From Debaryomyces hansenii CBS767 (lineage: Eukaryota; Ascomycota; Pichiomycetes; Serinales; Debaryomycetaceae): 64,000 bases of DNA. A model generated the notes under the pieces. That model searched no databases, had not been told where the DNA came from, and saw only the letters and a list, made by a program, of their open reading frames with translations. The position numbers and the translations under genes are program-made. Location: assembly GCF_000006445.2 (NCBI RefSeq), contig NC_006049.2:1240001-1304000 (forward strand). The letters are read 5' to 3'. Shown here one piece after another: positions 40,190 through 49,831 of the stretch. Each line of letters begins with the position of its first letter. Within the stretch, counting starts at the first letter, position 1.

Positions 40190-41641
40190 TCAAATTCGAT
40201 TAGCCTTTAGACTTCTTGAGCCCCATCTATCGTAACAATATAATCCGATCGCGATTAATATTAAGCCATAAAGTTGCTGTGTGTTTATTTTACCAAACCA
40301 CTTAGAACTATCTCTTTCATGTGATTGAGTAGAACCAATTGCTAAGATTATGCTGACGGTAATAATAACAATTCTCTTCATCATAGATGCAATTGAATAT
40401 GATAAAGCCGGGATCAGACCTAATAAATGAAACGCCAATATCATTTGCGAGAAATGCGATAATGAATCTAAAAATATTAAGCATAGAACTGTTACAATAT
40501 CAGTTGTTTGATTTGGAATACCGCCAATGATTTCTACCGGATCAGTAAGTTCCTTAAAAATACTTGAAAGTTCATTTATGATAAATCCACCAAAAGAGAA
40601 AAAGAACCCAATCATTGAACAATAGAATATTGTAGTCATTCTATCGGGCTTTTTATTATTATCTTCCAATGAATCATTCGTAAAAGATGCAAATGGGTTA
40701 GTAATTGTATCATTATTCTGTACAGCTCGAGTATACGGAAGCTGCTGACGGACGATTTCTTCATTTTTTTCATCAAGTCTTAAATCTGAAGTGGAAAATG
40801 GTAACTTGATCGAATTTGTCCTTTGTCTTATAAACTTTTTAGATTTTTTCGGACTGAAATCAAAAACCTTGTTATCTGGTGGTGAAAATGCAAAACCGTT
40901 CTGCTCTATAGCCGGGGTTCCAGGCTTGCTTGCTTCAGTATTGAGAGCCAAAGATGCTGGATTATTACTAGTCGAACTATTGTTCCAGGTAAACAATTTT
41001 TTACCATAGATACTTTGCGCAGCAAATACTATAGTACTTATAAGACAAAAAATCAACCCCTTTATTTGCTTGTAATCGAATTCATCTTTATCGTTCTTTA
41101 ATAAAGTGCTCTTAGAACCAGGATCATTATTCATTGATTCAGATGCAATGATCAACACTACCCCACCAACCAAAGGTGTTAATGAAAGATAAGTTATAGA
41201 TGGAAATTTCACATTGTATATGACTCTATAGCCAGCTACAATCAACAATGGTGATAACGCTTTTATACTTGACACTGTGGATAACGGTATCAATGATGTA
41301 GCATTCAAGGAGAAGTACTTACCTGTGAATTGAAAGATGCCCAATGGCAATACTGTTATCAAAATGCTCTTGTCAAAGATTGGTTTATTAGAATTATTTG
41401 GCAAGCTACCCAATGGAAAATGTTGCTGTACTTCTGGAAATCTTCTTGCAATAGTTATGAAAGTAAATGACAACAAGGTACTAATTAGGAATTGGAATTG
41501 ACTTAGGAATAATGGATATGTAAACTTTACCAATATGAGCTTTGTCAATTGCGACGTTATAGATGATATCAGGTACCAAAGCAAACATGCTAAAATCGTT
41601 TTGACCGAAATAGGAGGAATCACCTGTGAAACTATAGACAT
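40190..41641 (-). CDS. SLY41: Triose-phosphate-translocator family membrane protein Sly41
   Basis: DMT-superfamily transporter of the TPT type, 483 residues from ATG 41641. Sly41 suppresses loss of the ER-Golgi Rab Ypt1 when overexpressed, and has been linked to ER transport of a phosphate compound. Seen: LLWYLISSITSQLTKLIL in span 1, QFTGKYFSLNATSLIPLSTV and SSIKALSPLLIVAGY, the conserved KALSP block. A hydrophilic insertion of about 115 residues (215-330) splits the family domain into two halves; it holds basic patches (KKSKKFIRQR). C-terminal spans continue to LYCYDRWG. Adjacency to an MCH-type gene and SOP4 supports the name. The alternative is the S. cerevisiae sister YJL193W. Confidence 0.88.
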   Translation of the reverse strand: MSIVSQVIPPISVKTILACLLWYLISSITSQLTKLILVKFTYPLFLSQFQFLISTLLSFTFITIARRFPEVQQHFPLGSLPNNSNKPIFDKSILITVLPLGIFQFTGKYFSLNATSLIPLSTVSSIKALSPLLIVAGYRVIYNVKFPSITYLSLTPLVGGVVLIIASESMNNDPGSKSTLLKNDKDEFDYKQIKGLIFCLISTIVFAAQSIYGKKLFTWNNSSTSNNPASLALNTEASKPGTPAIEQNGFAFSPPDNKVFDFSPKKSKKFIRQRTNSIKLPFSTSDLRLDEKNEEIVRQQLPYTRAVQNNDTITNPFASFTNDSLEDNNKKPDRMTTIFYCSMIGFFFSFGGFIINELSSIFKELTDPVEIIGGIPNQTTDIVTVLCLIFLDSLSHFSQMILAFHLLGLIPALSYSIASMMKRIVIITVSIILAIGSTQSHERDSSKWFGKINTQQLYGLILIAIGLYCYDRWGSRSLKANRI

Positions 41642-41782
41642 TTTGATAGATGATTACAACTAAAACGATTTTACAATTGAACCTAAGGAGAAAGCTTATT
41701 TATGTCCGCATCAGATTCAATTTCCTTTGATTTCACTGCGAAATTGCGAACAAAAAAATAACATTAACATCTACAACTCTAT

Positions 41783-44700
41783 TCACCAACTATATACTTT
41801 ACCAGAGGAATCTCCAATCACTAGCTTCAATGATCCTCTACATAATTTGTCCTCTGTATCAATATCACTTTGCTTGAATAATTCTATAGCTGTAATTTCT
41901 CCAATTGATGTGGATCCAAAATCCAATGAGTCTAGTAATGCCAAAGCCCAACATTCATTTCCTTCATCTTCTTTTAGCTCATATATATTGACAAGCCTTT
42001 TTGGTGAATCATACACAATTGCTATCAATTCATTGGACCAATATATATGACTATTTGTAATCAGATATTTGTCAGTGTCCACCATAGGATCATTAATACT
42101 CCCAAAAGTTATACACGAAATTATTCCAGCCTCTAAATATTTTGAGAGAATAATCTCTCCATTTATAGTATAAATGATTAATAAATTCTTTTCTTCTGAG
42201 CTGTATATCGTAATTATATTTCCTGTATCATTCGAAATAGAAGTGAATACTTTTAACGGGGTCGTAACAGTAGAAGGTGGCATAATCTTTCTGACAAATT
42301 TAAATCTTGTGAAATCCCATATAATTATCATGCCATCAATATCAACGCTAACACCTATTTTGAAACTACTACTAAATTTCAATGATGAAACTTCTGTGAA
42401 ATGTCCCCTAAGCACGCATTGAAATTGTAAGCTTATACTTGGCTTTAGGATACATTTCCATACATTGATGATCCCGTCTTGAGAAGCCGTTAAGAAACCC
42501 TTGTGTCCTATCTGAAGGATACAGGTTATATTAGACAGATGAATATTCAAAAATGTCGTCTGATTAATTATCAAAGACCCGCAATTACCTTTCAATAGAT
42601 TTGTTTTCCGAATCAACAAATCATCCTCACTACTTACACATGCCGGTCTACCTAACCACCTTCTCAGACTTACCTCCAATTTTTTTATAGGGGCCTTTAA
42701 CTTGGAGCTAAATATTAAGCGGGGTACAATATCCGTATTTACTAAGCGCATATAATAGTTAGGTATATTCAATACTTCTTTAATCGGATGCTGCTTTTGA
42801 AAAATCTTCAATGGTGTTTGTCCGAAATTATTGATCATTCCAATTATTGCCCTCTTTTCTACCTCATCATTAATCTTATCTAGATTAATGGCTCCATTGT
42901 AGGATAAATGATGAAAGACATTCAATGAATTAACTGCTTCTTGGCCACTTTGCTTATGACCAAAGATTAATTCAATCCATAGATGTAAATTAGCAGAAAC
43001 ATACGAGCTTTCTAGGGCTTCCCTATTTTTTGCAATAAATAATTTAGGATCGCCTTTTGCCCATGGTGGTAGAGCGACATCATTCGATGCTTGTCCATTC
43101 TGAAGAGTCCCAAATTCAAAATTACTAGAGTTAGTCAAAAACTCAGGTAAATAGAAAAATTCTGGAGTTAATTCCCTTACATCAGTCGTATTATCTCTCG
43201 ATGCCGAATTCCAAGCTTTTTCGATGGAATTAAAAAGTCTATCAGCATGGTCAAACTTTCCTCCTTGCAATAACAAGTATGATTGCACGTATGGTTTTAG
43301 CCGTATTAAAAAGGAGGTAACAATCATTGCAGACGAATAATGAGTCCCATAATGAAATGGAGGTGCATTATGATCATGCAAACTATCCAAAGCTTCGTAT
43401 CTTTCTTGAAATTCTTTTGCCCTTCCACTAGTTTGTGCCCCCATTGGCTTTGATAAATTACGGAAAGTTTTCGGATTCGATAAGTCTAAAGTTTCGCTCG
43501 TGTAGTCAGCGATTACCCATGGAAACACTGGATATTGTGTCAAATCATTATATGTTCTTCCAGCAAGGGTATTGATAATTATCAAATAATAAAAGTTACT
43601 CATCTCTCCTCTCTTCCACTTCTTCGTAGCTGCCAATAATGATGAGGTTGATCCTGACGTAAATGCCGATGCTAATTTCGAAGCAAAGAAGGATGTTCCA
43701 TCAGCCAAAGCATGATTTGTAGATATTGAAGAAGAAAGTTGCAATGCTTGCAACAAATCATTATCCAAGCCTTTTCCTGACGCATAAGAGAATAACTTGC
43801 TGTATATAGAATCACGTTCCTTAGTGGACAAGCAAGTAATAAGAATACTTGCACCATCACTAAAAAACATCTCTATAGCTATATCACGTAATAAGAATTG
43901 GCGCTTTGATATGCAACTTAGTTTATCCAATCCCCAGCTTTTTGTTCTATGTGATCTTCCATTATCAACTTTCAAATAATTGCTAGATTGCGAATTTACC
44001 AATTGAAGATAAGGGTCCTTTAATTCAAGTGGGGCATCATGTGCATCGATAACATTTCCATTTTCACAATGCAAATAATTTTCAATCAAATACAAATGAT
44101 CAGTTCCCAATATCATCAAACTTTCAATAGGTGCTAACCCGTTTATTTGACTAATATTCCATAATGCAACAATTTGGTCACCCATGTACAAACTCCTTAT
44201 AACTTTCCTATTCCTGTCTTCAAACGAGCTGCCTTCTGATTCCATCACATCCGATACATCATCAATAACCTCGTAACTATCATTATCGTCAGCAGCGTCC
44301 AGAAGAGCATCCATATCACTATTTGTCATCGTATAATCAAACTCTTGAAATGATGGAAATTCACTATTAATAGTTTCTACCAGTTTAATAGGGATATTGA
44401 TATTGTATGAGAGTTTCTCTGATTCAGATAGTTGATTTTCCACAATCATTCTCTTCCTCATGAGGTCGACATTCTCAATGAAGTCCAAAATGTAATGTGA
44501 TTTTGTATTCAATATGTCTTCTTGATTTATTAATCGAGCAACTTCAATTTTCAAAGAGTTATATGTTATAACGAAATATTGCATATTTTCCTGTTTGTCC
44601 TGTTCAGTCCTACTAAATTTTATTAGTTCTCCATTAACCATAGATGCTCGCAACTGGTCACAATCCCTTTCAAAATTCTTGATATATACGTTATTCATGA

Positions 44701-47700
44701 ACCCTAAACTTCCACCATTATTTAATGTTACAGCAGCCATATCTGTTACATTTAGTGTTGCACGTTCCTTATACTTTCCAATACAAACATGGAAATTCTT
44801 CATAAAGATGTGCTTAAAAGTAGGATATTTTTGTAAATTTCTTAACGTTTCATCATCGTTTTTGGTTAGTAAATTGTCAAAAAATTCTGTGATTAACATC
44901 TCACATTCACTATAATCGTTCTCCTTACTTATGAGTGAAATAGTCTTATAGAAATCTTCTTGATGCATCATATAACAAGAACGTAAAAGGTTGAATATGT
45001 ACTCTGCTTTTTGGCTTTGCTCTTCGAACGATAACTTGATAAAGTTGCCTAATAGAAGTGAAATTAATTGACTCATTTTTGCTTCATCAAGAACTTCCCT
45101 TCGAAGTATGGTCATCTGTCTATAAAGTAGCCATTTCACAAAATTACCTAGCCTATGACCATGCTCAAATGATTTTGCTTCGGTTTGAAGATCAGCCTCC
45201 AGGTTTTGAGTTATATCACTCCAATCCCTGCCATTGCCTTGCTTACTATCATCCGAGATTTTTATCAATTTAATGACAATGATTTCCCCTAGGTATTTCT
45301 TCAAATTCTTTATTCCAGTATACTGCTTATTTGTGCTTTTCGACGCTTCATTAGTCTCTATGATGGATATCACACAAGCCATGAATGTATCGATATCATC
45401 GTTTCCAACAACATAATTTTGACCAATAAATGCTGAATAATAGTAGTTTAATATATCTATGGTACCTTCTAAAAAGTCCTTTTCTTGGAATATGAAATTA
45501 GATATATCTACAAATTGATTGACATGTTCAAATATTCGTGGAAAAATAATATGAAGTATAAGCTTTTTGGTAAAATCACTTAATCCATTAAAAATATCAA
45601 AAAACTCGGAAGATTTCAATATCTTAGCGACAAATAAACTGGACAAAACTTTCGTCAACTTCTCATAAGCATTCTGAAAATTTGGTAAAAGATCAAAGTT
45701 TGTCCACGATAGAGATAATTTTAAATGGCCTAATAGTTCAAATGCACCTTCTAACCACTCTTTCTTATAATAAAATGCAGACAAAGGCTTAATATTCTCA
45801 ATCCCAAAATTGACAGATTCCGCATATTGATTAATTAGATGTAAGACATCATACGAAATCTCCAAATCATCATCATTATCACCTTTCTTACCTTTTAAAG
45901 GCGAACTCGGTGCACTCAATGATTTTCCTTTTTTTATGCTTAAGGCATTCATTGAATTCAACACTAAGTTGTTCAATAATATCAAAAATTCTGGCATTAT
46001 TAATTGGTTTAATCTTGGAATGAATGTCTCGTTAGTTAATACCTCTGTCAAGGTTAATGATGATTTATCAACATCTTTTAAATCAATTCCGAAGCTTGCT
46101 AGATAAATTAGACATAATATTTCATCATCCTTCCACCAGTCTTTCAAGAAACTGCTTAAAATATCCAAACCATGATTCACATGAAAGAATCTCTTAATTA
46201 TATGAGGACCAAGAATCTTTAACAACCTAGTAAGTAATCTAACACCACAGTGAACGATTTCTTTGGAATATGTATTTCCATTAGATGACTTGTAATTAAG
46301 CAATAGTAAAATCCAATGGATCGTTATAGATCTAGAGAATTTCTTCAATACTTTAATTGACAGGTTTGAGTCACATAATATTTTTGTGAGTGATTTCAAG
46401 GCAAGAACACTAATTCTCTCTGAGTAGATATGAGGATTATGATACAATAAGTAAATAACAAACAAAGATATTGTTCTTATTGTTTCTACTGACGTGTCCG
46501 CTTTCAAGATAGAATCAAAGGTATTTGACAATTGAACAATAGTCTTTTCTGGTTGACCAGTTGAAAGTAAAGGGGATTTAAAAAATTGTAAAAGCTTTCT
46601 TAATAGTTTCATTTTGCTTAACTCGGAAGCATTTATATGCGAGTATTTACTTTCACTAATGAGTACTTGAAAGTGATATAGTAAGAATTCGAACGTATTC
46701 GATTCATAATATAATTCAAAATTTAGGACAAGAGATCTGTATGCTATCGGATTAATAATGATAGACTCATATGGGTTAACAAAATTATATCCCGAATGGA
46801 TTAGTATTACTTTCAACAAGTCTTGTCTCTGAAGTTCAGTTTCTGAACTCTTGCTCGAATCAAACCCTTGCACTAGATTAAACACTAGCGATGAATTAAC
46901 ATCTTCCTTATAACGCGTCAAAAGAATCAGTAGTAATCCATAACCATTAATGTTCTCAAACTCTTTATTCAACCTCCAATTGTTATTCAAAACCGAAAAT
47001 AACAACGTAAGAGATTTGTAGAGCATAGTGTCGATCATCTTCTTATCTTTGTTATTCAAATTTTGCGATGAATATTCGATTAATTTAAGTAATAGGGAAG
47101 ACCCTCCTATACTGTAAAGTGCACTGTGGATTGAATTAGACTTGTGGATTAATATCTTAGGTGTGTTAGGGGCTTCTAAGGAATCGATGAACGAGCTTGT
47201 ATTAGAGTCGAATAATACATTTGATTCCTTTAATCTGCTTGACGCAAGAACTTTAACTATTGATCTTCTGTCAAACGCACTATTAGGTGTACCGTTAGTT
47301 AGATTTCTATTTATCTCAAACTGATTTTTACCTTGTCTCATATGGTTTAGTACGTCTGAATTTTCTCTTGTGTGATTACTTCTAAGTTCCTTGATTTTCA
47401 AACTGACATTAATCAATCCTCTGTAACTTAAATGATTCAATAAACTCAAAAGTCTATCTTCGGTGAAATCTTTAAAATCCCAATCGTATCCAAGACCGAG
47501 ATTATATAGAAAATTGACCCATTCATACGACAATGCAACATTAAGAACTGTTAAATTCCTAATAAGTAACTCGTCATTATTGTGGTTTAATGTACTCTTT
47601 TCATCACCGATGTATACTTTGTTCCATGAATTCAAAATTTTATAAAGCTCGGGGCAAGGAATTGACTCACTATATTCACCATTTATGAAAAGATTTAAAT

Positions 47701-48706
47701 TAGTATAACTATCATAGGTCAATGCAAAATGAGTATAGCTTTGGTTATCGTGAGTGGGAAGGTCTAGAATTTGATTGAATGAAAATTGCATCCTTGAGCC
47801 ATTTTGATGGTTTTTAATTTCAATCATAAACTGATTATAGTTGAGTAATTGGACCTTTAATGTAGATGAATTTGAACCAGATGAATTCGCTAAAAGGAAT
47901 AATGTAACAGTAGACGAACTATCATCGAACTTATTATCCATGCATGAAACATTTATTTTGAAAGATGATTGTATAGTTAGACATTTCAGTGAATTCAAAT
48001 CACCCGTAAACGGAATTGTTATGGCCGAATTCTGAAAATCATTCAAAACAAAGAAGTCAAAATGGCAAGGGTAGCTTGTAAAAAGTTGATTTAAAAGATC
48101 TAGTAATACCAACTTAATACATTGATTTATTTTTTCATTATATAATGGCATCATTAATTTCCTCAACAAATCAATATCACACCCAAATTCACTAAAAATT
48201 ATTATTAATCTGCCATGTTGGCTCAAATTCAGAGGAACATTACAATCAAATAAAGAGTTTAATTCGACTGTAGATATCAATTGTAGAAACTCTGCCGCTA
48301 TTAATTTGTGAACATCTTGTCGATACATTTGGATTTTGATGGTATACGATAAAGAAACGCTGTACAAGAACAATTCATAAAGAATAATCTTGAAATCATG
48401 ATGTACTTCTTCATCTAAATTGTTCAATTCGTCAAAGAAATATTCAATATCCTCTTTTTCCACAGAACAAATTGTCATTTCAATAGGATATGATATTACC
48501 AATTCTTCTTCTATTATGGTGGATAGCTCTGTGCTATCATGACTAGTATCTGCTAACTCAACTTGCCATTTCAAAAGTAATTCTTTATTTATCGTATAGC
48601 CTGAAAGGATCTTTTCACATAAATGATTGATTAAATTGACTTCTGATTTATCGAAACCCTCTACATTGGTATCATCGTGTATATCTTTCAGCGGTGTGGA
48701 TGACAT
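41783..48706 (-). CDS. BPH1: BEACH-domain protein Bph1
   Basis: Very large (2307 residues) homolog of the Beige/LYST family, involved in vacuolar sorting and cell-wall integrity in yeast. Layout from ATG 48706: an N-terminal helical region with a ConA-like beta domain (about 235-400, SSFKINVSCMDNKFDDSS); armadillo-like helices through about 1400; a PH-BEACH module at about 1480-1660; the BEACH domain at about 1700-1975 (YNDLTQYPVFPWVIADY, FHYGTHYSSAMIVTSFLIRL, LPPWAKGDPKLFI); and WD40 repeats at about 2010-2307 (GHKGFLTASQDGIINVWKC, LRGHFTEVSSLKFSSSFK). S. cerevisiae Bph1 has 2167 residues. The WD region ends GKVYSW at the stop. Confidence 0.96.
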   Translation of the reverse strand: MSSTPLKDIHDDTNVEGFDKSEVNLINHLCEKILSGYTINKELLLKWQVELADTSHDSTELSTIIEEELVISYPIEMTICSVEKEDIEYFFDELNNLDEEVHHDFKIILYELFLYSVSLSYTIKIQMYRQDVHKLIAAEFLQLISTVELNSLFDCNVPLNLSQHGRLIIIFSEFGCDIDLLRKLMMPLYNEKINQCIKLVLLDLLNQLFTSYPCHFDFFVLNDFQNSAITIPFTGDLNSLKCLTIQSSFKINVSCMDNKFDDSSSTVTLFLLANSSGSNSSTLKVQLLNYNQFMIEIKNHQNGSRMQFSFNQILDLPTHDNQSYTHFALTYDSYTNLNLFINGEYSESIPCPELYKILNSWNKVYIGDEKSTLNHNNDELLIRNLTVLNVALSYEWVNFLYNLGLGYDWDFKDFTEDRLLSLLNHLSYRGLINVSLKIKELRSNHTRENSDVLNHMRQGKNQFEINRNLTNGTPNSAFDRRSIVKVLASSRLKESNVLFDSNTSSFIDSLEAPNTPKILIHKSNSIHSALYSIGGSSLLLKLIEYSSQNLNNKDKKMIDTMLYKSLTLLFSVLNNNWRLNKEFENINGYGLLLILLTRYKEDVNSSLVFNLVQGFDSSKSSETELQRQDLLKVILIHSGYNFVNPYESIIINPIAYRSLVLNFELYYESNTFEFLLYHFQVLISESKYSHINASELSKMKLLRKLLQFFKSPLLSTGQPEKTIVQLSNTFDSILKADTSVETIRTISLFVIYLLYHNPHIYSERISVLALKSLTKILCDSNLSIKVLKKFSRSITIHWILLLLNYKSSNGNTYSKEIVHCGVRLLTRLLKILGPHIIKRFFHVNHGLDILSSFLKDWWKDDEILCLIYLASFGIDLKDVDKSSLTLTEVLTNETFIPRLNQLIMPEFLILLNNLVLNSMNALSIKKGKSLSAPSSPLKGKKGDNDDDLEISYDVLHLINQYAESVNFGIENIKPLSAFYYKKEWLEGAFELLGHLKLSLSWTNFDLLPNFQNAYEKLTKVLSSLFVAKILKSSEFFDIFNGLSDFTKKLILHIIFPRIFEHVNQFVDISNFIFQEKDFLEGTIDILNYYYSAFIGQNYVVGNDDIDTFMACVISIIETNEASKSTNKQYTGIKNLKKYLGEIIVIKLIKISDDSKQGNGRDWSDITQNLEADLQTEAKSFEHGHRLGNFVKWLLYRQMTILRREVLDEAKMSQLISLLLGNFIKLSFEEQSQKAEYIFNLLRSCYMMHQEDFYKTISLISKENDYSECEMLITEFFDNLLTKNDDETLRNLQKYPTFKHIFMKNFHVCIGKYKERATLNVTDMAAVTLNNGGSLGFMNNVYIKNFERDCDQLRASMVNGELIKFSRTEQDKQENMQYFVITYNSLKIEVARLINQEDILNTKSHYILDFIENVDLMRKRMIVENQLSESEKLSYNINIPIKLVETINSEFPSFQEFDYTMTNSDMDALLDAADDNDSYEVIDDVSDVMESEGSSFEDRNRKVIRSLYMGDQIVALWNISQINGLAPIESLMILGTDHLYLIENYLHCENGNVIDAHDAPLELKDPYLQLVNSQSSNYLKVDNGRSHRTKSWGLDKLSCISKRQFLLRDIAIEMFFSDGASILITCLSTKERDSIYSKLFSYASGKGLDNDLLQALQLSSSISTNHALADGTSFFASKLASAFTSGSTSSLLAATKKWKRGEMSNFYYLIIINTLAGRTYNDLTQYPVFPWVIADYTSETLDLSNPKTFRNLSKPMGAQTSGRAKEFQERYEALDSLHDHNAPPFHYGTHYSSAMIVTSFLIRLKPYVQSYLLLQGGKFDHADRLFNSIEKAWNSASRDNTTDVRELTPEFFYLPEFLTNSSNFEFGTLQNGQASNDVALPPWAKGDPKLFIAKNREALESSYVSANLHLWIELIFGHKQSGQEAVNSLNVFHHLSYNGAINLDKINDEVEKRAIIGMINNFGQTPLKIFQKQHPIKEVLNIPNYYMRLVNTDIVPRLIFSSKLKAPIKKLEVSLRRWLGRPACVSSEDDLLIRKTNLLKGNCGSLIINQTTFLNIHLSNITCILQIGHKGFLTASQDGIINVWKCILKPSISLQFQCVLRGHFTEVSSLKFSSSFKIGVSVDIDGMIIIWDFTRFKFVRKIMPPSTVTTPLKVFTSISNDTGNIITIYSSEEKNLLIIYTINGEIILSKYLEAGIISCITFGSINDPMVDTDKYLITNSHIYWSNELIAIVYDSPKRLVNIYELKEDEGNECWALALLDSLDFGSTSIGEITAIELFKQSDIDTEDKLCRGSLKLVIGDSSGKVYSW

Positions 48707-48764
48707 CTTATCAGCCCTGCCAATAATACAATCCTGTTGTCTGTCTGTTATGCTATCAATTCGT

Positions 48765-48950
48765 TCAACATATACTAGTTGTAACGTCTTCGTAAATTTT
48801 ACCGACTTCTTTTACTATGGCTTTATTAAATTTGTTGTAATTTAAGTAACTATCGATATCTGGGGTTGCCTGGGAATTATTTTTGGTTATATCAAAAATC
48901 AGTTGCTCAAATTTTAAGTGCAGGTATTGAAGATTAGACATTCCAACCAT
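48765..48950 (-). CDS. Possible small protein upstream of BPH1
   Basis: A 61-codon frame from ATG 48950 (a second ATG at 48941), starting MVGMSNLQYLHLKFEQLIFD. Its helical, charged composition looks like real protein. In-frame coding-like sequence continues upstream of the ATG (VVDKEFICKLFNLNKG) without a start, up to a TGA. So the ATG may not be the true start, or an exon may be missing; I see no TACTAAC-type branch site to support a splice. No family recognised. Confidence 0.35.
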   Translation of the reverse strand: MVGMSNLQYLHLKFEQLIFDITKNNSQATPDIDSYLNYNKFNKAIVKEVGKIYEDVTTSIC

Positions 48951-49831
48951 TCCTTTATTCAGATTGAATAGCTTGCAAATAAACTCTTTATCAACGACTA
49001 TGGTCAGTTCTTTAGGAAATCATGACAGCTTACTTTCAAGTACAAGTTCAGAGATAGAAATTATTTCTAACTGTAGTCATCGTATGCATAGTTAATGAAA
49101 GCATACCACACACGTTGTTTAATAAAAGGGTAGATGTAGATTATAGAGCTTGTAATTACTATACATTCTAATGCTTCGGTATATATAAAGAGTTGAATAA
49201 GTCTGACAATTGTATACTATTCTTGGCAACATATAATAATCTTTAAATTGTTTAATAGATTTTCATAAATTACAAAATTTTGCAACTGAATTAAATACTT
49301 TTTAGAACTAATGCAAAATATGTCTATTAACCAAACCACATCTTTAGACTTAAACCAGTTTAGAAGCCCTTATCAATTCAATATTAACTCAATAGCAATA
49401 CATTTGTATCCGTATATTAGTTCACTCTTGTTCCTACAAATACTGTTAAGACCATGAAGAACTCTAATAACTACCAAAATTGGCATATCACTGAATAAAT
49501 AGATATCTACGCTCAACATAAACGTTATTATTATATTTCCACAAATGTACTATCTGGATACAAGCCATCTCTCTATCAATTAAGTTTAATAAGACACTTA
49601 TTTTTGCAATTATATTAGCGATTCTTCCTTCTTGCTTGATAGGGTTGCGCGCGCAATAAAAATATTGCAAGTCAAGATCTACAGTCTTAACACGAAAAAA
49701 AAAATATAAGGCAAAAGATTGTTCTTTAACTACTTTATTCAAGGGTGAGTTTGCTATCCATACAAAACGGATACAGATTGAGTACCATCGAATACTTTAT
49801 CTCTGCTAAAAGTTAAAAACTTAATTTGCAA
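48951..49831. other. Intergenic region upstream of UBP12
   Basis: 881 bases. Contains TTGCGCGCGCAA, a 12-base palindrome (49645-49656), and a run of A (about 49695-49705). A 43-codon frame at 49320 is unsupported. No RNA gene seen. Confidence 0.6.
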
